Source of the DNA: Akkermansiaceae bacterium | GTDB taxonomy: Bacteria; Verrucomicrobiota; Verrucomicrobiia; Verrucomicrobiales; Akkermansiaceae | DNA: 7,931 nt | NCBI GenBank assembly: GCA_029287105.1 | Contig: JARFRT010000115.1 | Location: 1-7,931 of the forward strand | Direction: 5' to 3' | Part shown: positions 1-6,652 of the stretch, piece after piece | Position numbering within the stretch: the first letter of the stretch is position 1 | How the letters are laid out: each line of letters begins with the position of its first letter | Program-made: the position numbers and the translations under genes | The notes under the pieces: model-generated | What the model was told of the DNA's origin: nothing | Database searches by the model: none | The model's input: the letters and a program-made list of their open reading frames with translations, nothing else

Positions 1-1197
1 ATGGATTTTCTGCAGTCCTGCGACGATTTGGCGGGCCTGGTGGTGGTCGACTCCGGGGCCGCGGTCATCCCTGAGCCTGGCGCTCATGGAAATCGTCCGG
101 GTGCCATCCCTGAGAAGTTCGAGGGGTTTGGTGATACGAACGCGGACATAGAGTACGGCACCGCCAAGGCAGAGGGCGAGTATCAGGGTTGAGCCAATCA
201 GGAATTGCTTCAACTGTTTCCTGATGGGGACGGTGATACTGTCTGCGGGGATGGAGATGAGGATGAAAATCTCCCGTGTGGAATCACTGGTTTGCACGTC
301 GGACTGGGTGAAGGTGACGCGTGCGACTCCGATCATGCGTTCTTGTTGGGTGTCGTCGAGCGGGTTGAGGAACCATCGGCGCGAGGTTTCATCCCTTGCC
401 TTGGTCATCGCTGACGAGGGCATGGTGACACTTAACGGGGTGTAGCCGGGTTGGTTGATACGGGCGAGAACGGCGCCGTCGGCCTGGACAATGTCGATTT
501 GATCCGACCGTTCATCCGGTGGCGGGGGGATGGAGGCAAACAGCGGAGCCACATTGTACACGGCCTTGAGGATGCCATGGAATTCGCCGTTGGTTGTAAA
601 CATGGGTCGCACCATATCGAGTGAATACACCCCGGCGCTTTGGTCGTAATGAAGTTGGTCAAACCAGGTTTCGCCGGGACTTAGCACGGCCCCTTTCTGC
701 CACCACGCTTCGTCGTTTTGCATGTAATCCGTCGTTTTTCTGGTGGCTGCTATCACACGCCCAAAGCGGTCGGTCACGAAGATCTCGTTGGCCAGCGGGT
801 TGCCTGTTTGATACGACTTCAGCTGTCGGGCGAGCGAGTTGTTGAGGATCGTATTGAGAGGTTCGTCCGTGACGCTCATTCCGGTCCACTCGGCCTCGAT
901 ACGTTGTTCCCTGACGGCTCGTTCTTTCGGGGTCAGTTGTTGTGCGCTGTTGTTGGCAAGCGTGAGTTGTTGCTCGGCGACGACGGAGATGTCACAAAAT
1001 GACCGCAACTTATCGACTTCACGATCGACGGTCAGGGCGACGCTCCTGGCCAGCGCGTCGGCCTCGGCGTGGTAGAGCACGCCGCGTTCCGCGAGCAGGT
1101 GGCTGAAGCCGCGCTTCTGGATGACAAGCGCAATGGTGGTAATGGGAACCGCCGAAACGATGATCAGAGCAGCCGACAGCTTGTAGTTTAACCGCAT
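1..1197 (-). CDS. Membrane sensor, dCache plus HAMP, N-terminal part (output domain off the edge)
   Basis: Reading the minus strand from ATG at 1197 gives 399 codons to the window edge without a stop, so the gene is partial at its 3' end. Residues about 8-27 form a hydrophobic helix (LSAALIIVSAVPITTIALVI). Residues about 30-325 are a predicted periplasmic sensor region. The segment at 138-167 (EIFVTDRFGRVIAAT, then DYMQNDEAWW) closely matches the conserved core of dCache ligand-binding domains. A second helix lies at about 331-352, followed by a HAMP-like start (RITKPLELLRDGT). This layout is typical of sensor histidine kinases, chemoreceptors, cyclases and SpoIIE-type phosphatases. The output domain is missing here, so the class cannot be chosen. 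An in-frame ATG at 1230 would add 11 residues; neither start has a Shine-Dalgarno sequence. ATG 1197 is preferred because it puts a short basic segment before the helix. The gene is divergent from the cytochrome/DUF1552 operon. Confidence 0.9.
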   Translation of the reverse strand, partial: MRLNYKLSAALIIVSAVPITTIALVIQKRGFSHLLAERGVLYHAEADALARSVALTVDREVDKLRSFCDISVVAEQQLTLANNSAQQLTPKERAVREQRIEAEWTGMSVTDEPLNTILNNSLARQLKSYQTGNPLANEIFVTDRFGRVIAATRKTTDYMQNDEAWWQKGAVLSPGETWFDQLHYDQSAGVYSLDMVRPMFTTNGEFHGILKAVYNVAPLFASIPPPPDERSDQIDIVQADGAVLARINQPGYTPLSVTMPSSAMTKARDETSRRWFLNPLDDTQQERMIGVARVTFTQSDVQTSDSTREIFILISIPADSITVPIRKQLKQFLIGSTLILALCLGGAVLYVRVRITKPLELLRDGTRTISMSARLRDDRGPGVDHHQARQIVAGLQKIH

Positions 1198-1212
1198 CAA
1201 AGCGGTTAAACT
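1185..1212. promoter_or_regulatory. Perfect 11-bp inverted repeat over the sensor start codon
   Basis: AGTTTAACCGC (1185-1195) and GCGGTTAAACT (1202-1212) are exact reverse complements separated by ATCAAA. The ATG of the sensor gene (1197-1195, minus strand) straddles the loop and one arm. In RNA this would be a hairpin hiding the start codon. In DNA it would be a good dyad operator for a dimeric regulator. It is AT-rich at the base and lacks a T-run, so a terminator is less likely. If the sensor starts at 1230 instead, the repeat lies inside the coding region. The symmetry is seen directly; its function is inference. Confidence 0.6.
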
Positions 1213-1258
1213 TAGCAGATCTGCGGGCATGGGGAAAGGCAGAAAAAGGATGGGTCTA

Positions 1259-1305
1259 TCAATGGTGGGGACGTCCGTATTCGGCGCAGGTGTGGCATTC
1301 AACCC
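1259..1305 (-). repeat. Sequence resembling the 3' end of moaE (Cys/His tail relic or repeat)
   Basis: Positions 1281-1305 match 7819-7843 at 21 of 25 bases. The match is in the same coding phase on the minus strand: here VECHTCAE, in the MoaE tail VKCHACAD. Both continue to a His-rich end and a stop, and both plus-strand copies begin ATCAATG. Here the frame has a stop about 20 codons upstream (PARAARRV precedes the match), so no functional protein is supported. It could be a relic of a second copy of the tail, or a dispersed repeat whose other copy became the end of moaE. Confidence 0.35.
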
Positions 1306-1431
1306 GTCGAGCCGCCCTGGCAGGTCATCAAGGAACGGATCCCCGGTGGCAGTGACCTCAAACCCCGCAAGCAAAAAGTAAATCCACCGCAGCCCCAAGT
1401 GAAATCCTGTAAATTCTGTCCAGCGCCGCAG

Positions 1432-1484
1432 GCCACAACCGAAGTCTTCCTTTCGCGCATTTCGTCTTTTTTCGCGGTTAAAAA
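1432..1484. repeat. Intergenic direct repeat, copy 1
   Basis: This 53-bp block starts GCCACAACCGAAGTCT and ends CGCGGTTAAAAA. It recurs 82 nt downstream with one indel and several substitutions. Inside is a degenerate short motif, TTTCGCG, repeated at roughly 10-20 nt intervals (minus strand CGCGAAA). It resembles the small intergenic repeats scattered in many environmental bacterial genomes; whether this one is dispersed genome-wide cannot be seen here. Confidence 0.75.
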
Positions 1485-1513
1485 TGAACTGGGAACCCAA
1501 GCCCACAACCCAA

Positions 1514-1565
1514 GCCACAACCGAAGTCTCCTTTCGCGGCCTTCCGCCTCTTTCGCGGTCAAAAA
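1514..1565. repeat. Intergenic direct repeat, copy 2
   Basis: Second copy of the block at 1432-1484, with the same start (GCCACAACCGAAGTCT) and end (CGCGGTCAAAAA). The middle differs: CGGCCTTCCGCCTC replaces the corresponding CGCATTTCGTCTTT stretch. The linker before it contains a further micro-duplication, AAGCCCACAACCC followed by AAGCCACAACC (1499-1522). The copy ends about 80 nt before the start of the cytochrome gene, so it probably lies in or next to that operon's promoter or leader. Confidence 0.75.
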
Positions 1566-1631
1566 CAAATAAAACGAAAGATTCCCGTCGCCATGCCCGT
1601 TTATCACGGGATGCATAAGCCGAGTAGAGTA

Positions 1632-1639
1632 AAGAAGGA
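1632..1639 (+). promoter_or_regulatory. Shine-Dalgarno site that sets the cytochrome gene start
   Basis: AAGAAGGA ends 7 nt before ATG 1647, which is ideal spacing. The in-frame ATGs at 1593 and 1611 have no such site, and neither does the downstream ATG at 1698. This is the best evidence for the start used below. Confidence 0.75.
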
Positions 1640-1646
1640 TGATTCA

Positions 1647-4600
1647 ATGGCAAAGAGCCTGCCGGCATCAATGCAGTCCAACCTTCCAGCCATTGTAATG
1701 AGACGAGCCCCATGGATCGCTGCGGCATTCACCGCAATTCTGCCTGCCGGCATCATTGCGCCGACGGCAGCTGCGGCCGAAGCGACGCATGCAGCCCCTA
1801 CCTTTCGGCTCCCTGAGAAAACCGACGCCCTCCTGGATCGCTATTGCTACAGGTGCCATGACGAAGATGAGCAGAAAGGCGATATCCGACTGGATAACCT
1901 GGCTGGGCTGGAGATCCCGAAGCGTTTGGATCTTTTGAACCGGATGCAGGAGCAAGTCTACTTCCAGCACATGCCGCCGAAACGGAAGAAACAGCCCAGT
2001 GAGGCCGAGCGCAAAGCGATCCTGGCGGTCATTTCGACCGAACTGGGCATTCACCATGCATCAACCTTGGAAGGCAAACTGCAGAAACCCGAGTTTGGTA
2101 ATTACGTCGACCATAAAAAGCTGTTCTCCGGTGAATACAAAGATGTTCCGGGATTCACCTATGACCGTCGCTGGCTGATCAGCGAATATATATTCAATGC
2201 CAAGTTCCAGCGGATGCTGGAGAACCGCGCTCAACTAGGACGGAGAAAGAACAGAATAGCCGTAGTGGGAGGCAGCAAAATTCAAAACCTCAGCCTGGCC
2301 AACCCCTTTCTTCTGCCCAACGTTTCCGGCGTAAGGTATTACGCCAATGAGGATTTAACAGGAGGTCATTTGTCGAGCATGTTGACCAATGCTCAGAAAA
2401 CGTCGGAATACATCACCGGCGATCTCGTGAAGCGCAAAAAAAGCCAATACCTTCCCGCCATCAATGAGATCATGGCACTCGAAGACGGGCATCATGCGAC
2501 ACTGGCCTCACGGCGCGAGTTTTTGGAGAACTTCGTGGCAAAATTTTGCGCCGATCTCTACGGCAACAAACATGAATCGCTGCTGCCGACTTTCACGCCT
2601 GTGAAACTCAAGGAGGTCAAGGCGCTCGCCGAGGGTGAAAAATACAAAAAGGCGCCGATTCACGTTGCCCAAAACATGCTGAAAGGCCTTGATGGGGATC
2701 GCACGGTTTATCAATTTCTGTTGGACCCGCACCACGAAAGCAAATCCGATGACGAATTTCGGAAATTGTGTGAGCGCACTTGGTTCTTCTTCGGTGATCA
2801 CGAACGAAAAATCCAAGCACGCATGACTCTGCTCCGAGACTACATGCCCGAGTTTCGAGAACACGCGATCAAAGACAACGGGCGTAAAATCAAGCCGCTT
2901 GTCTATGCCCCGCTCGATGATGCCGAAATGGCCGTGGTCCGGGCATCAATCATCAAGCACCGTCGCAAAGGCGACCGCTACACTGAGGTGATTGAGAAGT
3001 GCATGACCGAGTGGGAACAAGCATTCGAGCAAGAACGCATTGCCGCCGGACCGCCGTCCGACAAGCTCCTGTCTGATCTTGTGCACCAACTGTGTGTGCA
3101 AATCCTGGAGCGATCACCCGACACCGCGGAGGCGAATGAGTATCTAACACTTTCAAAGGCTTACGTGACCAAGCTTGGCAATATCAAGGCCATCCAGAAG
3201 CTCATCCAAACTTTCATTCTATCGAGTGAATTCTCCTACCGTCAGGAATTCGGCACCGGAGCAGCAGACGAGCATGGTCGGCGGATGCTTTCCCCGCGCG
3301 ATGCCAGTTATGCCATCGCCTACGCCTTAACGGATCAGAGCCCCGATGAAGAGCTGCTGCGAGCAGCTGAAAGCGGCAGGCTGAAGACCCGAGGGGATTA
3401 CAAACGAGAGGTCCTCCGCCTCTTGAACAAGAGAGACACGAACTACCTCATTGACCCCGTGCTCGCCGACAAAAATTACCCGGATAACTCAACCAACACG
3501 GCCATACGGAAACTGCGGTTCTTCCGCGAGTTTTTCGGATACCCCGCCGCACTGGGCGTTTTCAAGGATGAGAAACGGTTCGGAGGAGACCGACTCGGAA
3601 ACGCGACATCGCGGCTGCTCAACGAGACCGACAGAATCGTCGAATACATACTGGAAAACGACCAAAGCGTCTTTGAAGAACTGCTTACGACTGAAAAGTT
3701 CTTTGTCTACCACGACGGAGACAATGAGCGGATGCAGGCCGCCTCGGACCGGATCAAACGCATCTATGCGCATTTCAAGGACCTCGACTGGAAGAACTTC
3801 AAAAAAGAAGATCTGCTCGAGCACAGGGACCTCCTGAAAGAGGTCAAGATGCGAAGCGTCGACCCCGACCAGCTGGATGCGAGAAACCGCCAGGGTGACA
3901 CTCTCAAGCTCTTCAAGAAGTCGATGACAACCATCACGGCCCGCTTGGACAAGGGCCAAAAGGAGGCGGCTCCCTACGACCTGTATCGGGGCTACGGCAA
4001 CGATTTCATGAGCGGCTACAACATTTCCAAGTTTTTCAACATTCGCATGGATAACTGGGACTACGCAACGACCCAGCCGGCCAAGGTCGCCCATCGGAAA
4101 GGCCTGCTCACGCATCCGGCCTGGCTGATTGCCCATGCGAAAAACACGGAGACCGATCCCATCCACCGCGGCAAATGGGTCCGTGAAAAACTGCTCGCCG
4201 GCACCATCCCCGACGTGCCGATCACGGTCGACGCCGTCATTCCAGAGGACCACAACAAAACGCTGCGCGACCGATTGGCGAGTGCGACGGAAGTCAAATC
4301 CTGCTGGAAGTGCCACGAGCAAATGAACCCGCTTGGCTACGCATTCGAAAGCTATGACGACTTCGGCCGGTTCCGCACGGAGGAATCACTGGAATATCCG
4401 GATAACCTGATTACGAAAAGTCCGGATAAAGGAACGCTGCTGACAGACACACGCGACATTTACAAAACCCTGCCGGTCAATTCAAAAGGGCACCTGAAGG
4501 GAACCGGGGACGAGACGTTGGATGGGGACGTCGCGGATGCGGTCGACCTCGTTGAACGTCTGGCAAAATCGCGCCGCGTCCGTCAGTCGATTATCCGCCA

Positions 4601-4763
4601 TGCCTTCCGCTATTTCATGGGGCGTAATGAATTTCTATCCGATTCAAAAACCATGATCGATGCCGAACAGGCCTATGTCGAAAACGGCGGCAGCTTCGAT
4701 GCCGTCATCGTATCACTACTCACATCAGATTCATTTATTTACCGTAAAACCATAGAGAACTAG
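1647..4763 (+). CDS. Exported planctomycete-type cytochrome/PSD-domain protein (DUF1595/1592/1588/1585)
   Basis: A 1038-residue protein predicted to act outside the cytoplasm. Residues about 18-46 form a Sec-type signal (MRRAPWIAAAF, hydrophobic core, Ala-rich cleavage area). A cytochrome c-like segment follows: CYRCH at 67-71, and M109 in HMPPK as a plausible axial haem ligand. Residues about 140-465 sit where DUF1587 usually lies but are divergent. About 470-535 resembles DUF1595, ending SYRQEFG. About 536-690 is DUF1592. About 814-913 is DUF1588, with a second haem-type motif CWKCH at 886-890 followed by MNPLGYAFESYDDFGR. About 950-1038 is DUF1585 (VRQSIIRHAFRYFMGR, then SDSFIYRK). Family assignment is from motif memory. 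Electron transfer is suggested by the haem motifs, but no function is established for this architecture. The DUF1552 gene follows after 3 nt, so the two are surely co-transcribed. Starts at 1593 or 1698 are possible alternatives; the Shine-Dalgarno favours 1647. Confidence 0.9.
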   Translation: MAKSLPASMQSNLPAIVMRRAPWIAAAFTAILPAGIIAPTAAAAEATHAAPTFRLPEKTDALLDRYCYRCHDEDEQKGDIRLDNLAGLEIPKRLDLLNRMQEQVYFQHMPPKRKKQPSEAERKAILAVISTELGIHHASTLEGKLQKPEFGNYVDHKKLFSGEYKDVPGFTYDRRWLISEYIFNAKFQRMLENRAQLGRRKNRIAVVGGSKIQNLSLANPFLLPNVSGVRYYANEDLTGGHLSSMLTNAQKTSEYITGDLVKRKKSQYLPAINEIMALEDGHHATLASRREFLENFVAKFCADLYGNKHESLLPTFTPVKLKEVKALAEGEKYKKAPIHVAQNMLKGLDGDRTVYQFLLDPHHESKSDDEFRKLCERTWFFFGDHERKIQARMTLLRDYMPEFREHAIKDNGRKIKPLVYAPLDDAEMAVVRASIIKHRRKGDRYTEVIEKCMTEWEQAFEQERIAAGPPSDKLLSDLVHQLCVQILERSPDTAEANEYLTLSKAYVTKLGNIKAIQKLIQTFILSSEFSYRQEFGTGAADEHGRRMLSPRDASYAIAYALTDQSPDEELLRAAESGRLKTRGDYKREVLRLLNKRDTNYLIDPVLADKNYPDNSTNTAIRKLRFFREFFGYPAALGVFKDEKRFGGDRLGNATSRLLNETDRIVEYILENDQSVFEELLTTEKFFVYHDGDNERMQAASDRIKRIYAHFKDLDWKNFKKEDLLEHRDLLKEVKMRSVDPDQLDARNRQGDTLKLFKKSMTTITARLDKGQKEAAPYDLYRGYGNDFMSGYNISKFFNIRMDNWDYATTQPAKVAHRKGLLTHPAWLIAHAKNTETDPIHRGKWVREKLLAGTIPDVPITVDAVIPEDHNKTLRDRLASATEVKSCWKCHEQMNPLGYAFESYDDFGRFRTEESLEYPDNLITKSPDKGTLLTDTRDIYKTLPVNSKGHLKGTGDETLDGDVADAVDLVERLAKSRRVRQSIIRHAFRYFMGRNEFLSDSKTMIDAEQAYVENGGSFDAVIVSLLTSDSFIYRKTIEN

Positions 4764-4766
4764 ACC

Positions 4767-6149
4767 ATGAACAGCAGAAGAAATTTTTTAAAAACGTCAG
4801 CACTGGGTGCAGGTGCCATGGCTCTGGCGCCCTCCTTTAACCAGCTGTTTGCGGCTTCGGGCAGCACCGGGATTCCCAAGCGCTTCATCTTCATCCGTAA
4901 ATCGAGTGGTATCCGCCCCCTGGAAATGGCCCTCCGCGATTTTTCAGACAAGGACAAGGCGCTTGACGAGAAGAAGCAGCCTCTTGAAGTGGATCTGGAC
5001 AAGCACGAGCTGCCCAAGTGGCTGCGGGGTCTGGACGCACACAAGGAGAACATGACCATCCTGCAGGGCCTCTCGGCCAAGATGAGTGAAAATGTGCACT
5101 ATTCATTCTCATCCGTCATGGGGTGCTTCAAATCCAATCGCAACACCCTGAGCGCCATCAAGCGAACGACGATCGATTTTGAACTGGCCAAGCTCTTTCC
5201 CTCCCCGTTTGGGCACGTCGAGCTGTCGTTTGCCGGTGGCCGGTCGGGCATTGTCTCGGGGTATTCCGCACCGGCACCGCAAACGCGCAATTACTGCTAC
5301 GCGGATCCGGATACCGCACGAAGCGAATTGTTCAAAGCCGTGCTCAACCCGGATGCCGTTAATTCCGACAATGACATGCTGTCATTTTTGAAGACCCAGG
5401 AGGGCCTCAAAGTCGGTGGAATCAGGGGGCATGAAAAGAGGCGCCAGGAGACGCAGATCGAATCCATTCATGCGATTCGTGAGCGCAACAAGAAGCTGAT
5501 CACCCTTGCCGGATCGCTGGCCAGGCATCTGCCTGAGCTCGATCCTGTGCATGCCAATGGCGGCGCCAATGCGAGTACGCCTGAGAAACAGGCGGCCATG
5601 ACGGACGTCCTGATCGCGGCATTAAAAGCCGGTTTGACCAACGTCGTCACCTACACGATTGATGACCTTGGCACGCCCATTACCGGTCTTCCGGGCAATG
5701 AAACGGACCGCGTCGGTATTCACCCCTTGGGGCATGATGAGGCCTTTGGCGGTGTGCCGGCCTGGAAGACCAGGGAGCAGATTCGGATCAGTCACGTGAA
5801 TCAGATCAAGACCATTGTCGAACAACTCAAGCAGACCCCCGAGGGCAATGGCAGTATGTTCGACAACACCATGATCATGTACTTTCCGGAAAATGGCGAA
5901 ACCCACCATGGCATCGGTTTGGAGTCCCCGTCCCTCATCATGGCTGGCAACAACTGCAATCTCGATATCGCAGGCCGCTATATCCGCTTGCCAGTCCTTG
6001 GCGTCGAAGGTCACAAAACCCTTGGCAACTGGTACACCACACTGCTCAATGCCCACGGAAATCCGATGAAACACTACGGCGACCTCGACCTGGAAATGGC
6101 GCGCAAGAAACTCGACCAAACGGGTGCCATCCACCAGTTCATTTCGTGA
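4767..6149 (+). CDS. Tat-exported DUF1552 family protein
   Basis: A 460-residue protein starting with a clear twin-arginine signal: SRRNFLK at residues 3-9, a hydrophobic stretch with AGAMALAP, and likely cleavage near residue 31. The rest matches the DUF1552 (PF07586) family, whose genes usually sit next to DUF1592/DUF1588/DUF1585 genes, as here. The N-terminal domain has PKRFIFIRKSSGI, and the C-terminal part has NGETHHGIGLESPSLIMAGN (about 376-395), reminiscent of the closing segment of DUF1501/DUF1552 proteins. The family is named for an HxxSHH motif. At the expected place I read HYSFSS at 111-116, so the His pair looks replaced. Tat export implies folding, perhaps with a cofactor, before export. 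ATG 4767 has only a weak AGAG upstream; with the preceding stop at 4761-4763, translational coupling is likely. The function is not known. Confidence 0.9.
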   Translation: MNSRRNFLKTSALGAGAMALAPSFNQLFAASGSTGIPKRFIFIRKSSGIRPLEMALRDFSDKDKALDEKKQPLEVDLDKHELPKWLRGLDAHKENMTILQGLSAKMSENVHYSFSSVMGCFKSNRNTLSAIKRTTIDFELAKLFPSPFGHVELSFAGGRSGIVSGYSAPAPQTRNYCYADPDTARSELFKAVLNPDAVNSDNDMLSFLKTQEGLKVGGIRGHEKRRQETQIESIHAIRERNKKLITLAGSLARHLPELDPVHANGGANASTPEKQAAMTDVLIAALKAGLTNVVTYTIDDLGTPITGLPGNETDRVGIHPLGHDEAFGGVPAWKTREQIRISHVNQIKTIVEQLKQTPEGNGSMFDNTMIMYFPENGETHHGIGLESPSLIMAGNNCNLDIAGRYIRLPVLGVEGHKTLGNWYTTLLNAHGNPMKHYGDLDLEMARKKLDQTGAIHQFIS

Positions 6150-6330
6150 ATTCTTGAGCCTGTTGACTGTGCATTGGGTGCATCCGTCGGAAAAACCCCT
6201 TTGACAAAGCGGTCCGGGAAATTGCGTTCACGAGCATCCAATGAGACAACGAACCTACTGGGCAGGTTATTGTTAGAGTCGTTTTCCCAGTATGAAGTTC
6301 TCCTTGAGAGAACGAGGCTTATCTTGCCAT

Positions 6331-6357
6331 GACCTGGCGAACGGACCAGGTCCGTTC
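6331..6357. repeat. Two overlapping, mutually exclusive inverted repeats
   Basis: GACCTGG (6331-6337) pairs with CCAGGTC (6346-6352) across an 8-nt loop. GAACGGACC (6339-6347) is the exact reverse complement of GGTCCGTTC (6349-6357) around a single central A, giving an 8-bp stem with a CAG loop in RNA. The two cannot form at once. As DNA, the second is a near-continuous dyad of 19 bp that could bind a dimeric regulator. No T-run follows, so neither is a simple intrinsic terminator. Confidence 0.6.
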
Positions 6358-6397
6358 ACTAGGCTGATAGCAGATTCGCCGTTGGCACAATAAACAA

Positions 6398-6423
6398 CCT
6401 CGCCGCAAGCGGGGGGGGCTTTT
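6398..6423 (+). terminator. Possible intrinsic terminator of the cytochrome/DUF1552 operon
   Basis: CCTCGC (6398-6403) can pair with GCGGGG (6409-6414) across a CGCAA loop, with one T-G wobble. An eight-G run (6411-6418) and then CTTTT follow. The T-run is short and offset from the stem, and the site lies about 250 nt after the DUF1552 stop, so this is a weak call. Confidence 0.35.
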
Positions 6424-6566
6424 GCCTGGCCGGCTCGTCAGACCGCCCATTGACCGACTACATTCCCTGCGGTCCTCATTTGCCGGTTTTTGCGCCTATT
6501 GTGCTTATTTCTTGCCGGATCAATGTTCCCTCGCAATATGACAAAGACCAAATCCGCCCTCCCAGA

Positions 6567-6582
6567 GGGTGGTCGCCCACCC
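6567..6582. promoter_or_regulatory. GC-rich hairpin upstream of the URO-D-like gene
   Basis: GGGTGG (6567-6572) and CCACCC (6577-6582) form a 6-bp stem with a TCGC loop, ending 70 nt before the chosen start codon. It would lie in the 5' leader if transcription begins upstream. There is no T-run after it. The role is unknown. Confidence 0.3.
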
Positions 6583-6652
6583 AGGTTTCAGCGCCTTGCC
6601 CCGACGGAATAAGAGGCGGGAAACCTGTCGATTAACTAACAGATTATTCATC

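Larger units (their letters stand above)
1198..1646. other. Divergent intergenic region, no supported gene
   Basis: This 449-nt stretch separates the minus-strand sensor from the plus-strand cytochrome gene and must hold promoters for both. I see no convincing -35/-10 pair. It contains a short sequence resembling the moaE 3' end (1259-1305), a stretch with the micro-repeat AGAATTTACAGGATTT on the minus strand (about 1403-1418), a duplicated block (1432-1565), and a small hairpin CCCGT/ACGGG at 1596-1610. Long open frames cross it on the minus strand, but they run through the repeats and have low-complexity Arg/Glu/Gly-rich translations, so I do not call them genes. Confidence 0.6.
6150..6652. 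other. Intergenic region with palindromes, no supported gene
   Basis: This 503-nt stretch lies between the DUF1552 gene and the URO-D-like gene, both on the plus strand. Short open frames (for example 6450-6635) have no recognisable protein character or ribosome site. It holds two overlapping palindromes (6331-6357), a possible terminator (6398-6423) and a GC-rich hairpin (6567-6582). TTGACA at 6201 has no matching -10 element. TTGCCG (6512) with AATATG (6535) is only a weak promoter candidate for the downstream gene. A small RNA is possible but not demonstrable here. Confidence 0.6.

Noticed and set aside
1299..1616. 105-codon minus-strand open frame in the intergenic region
   Set aside because: It runs through both copies of the direct repeat, which explains the AKEAEGRERR-like and AKKDEMRERK segments, and shows no family resemblance.
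1593..1646. Upstream in-frame starts (1593, 1611) for the cytochrome gene
   Set aside because: No ribosome-binding site precedes them, and the extra 18 residues are charged and would lengthen the N-region before the signal peptide. ATG 1647 has AAGAAGGA at 7 nt.
3489..4322. Long minus-strand open frame of 277 codons inside the cytochrome gene
   Set aside because: It is antisense to clear DUF1592/DUF1588 coding sequence and has no recognisable protein motifs; it is a shadow of the real frame.
5622..6134. 170-codon minus-strand open frame inside the DUF1552 gene
   Set aside because: Antisense shadow of a well-supported gene.
6169..6183. GTGCAT direct repeat with 9-nt period
   Set aside because: Six bases repeated once is within chance expectation and has no other support.
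6201..6230. TTGACA as a promoter -35 box
   Set aside because: No -10-like hexamer occurs 16-18 nt downstream.
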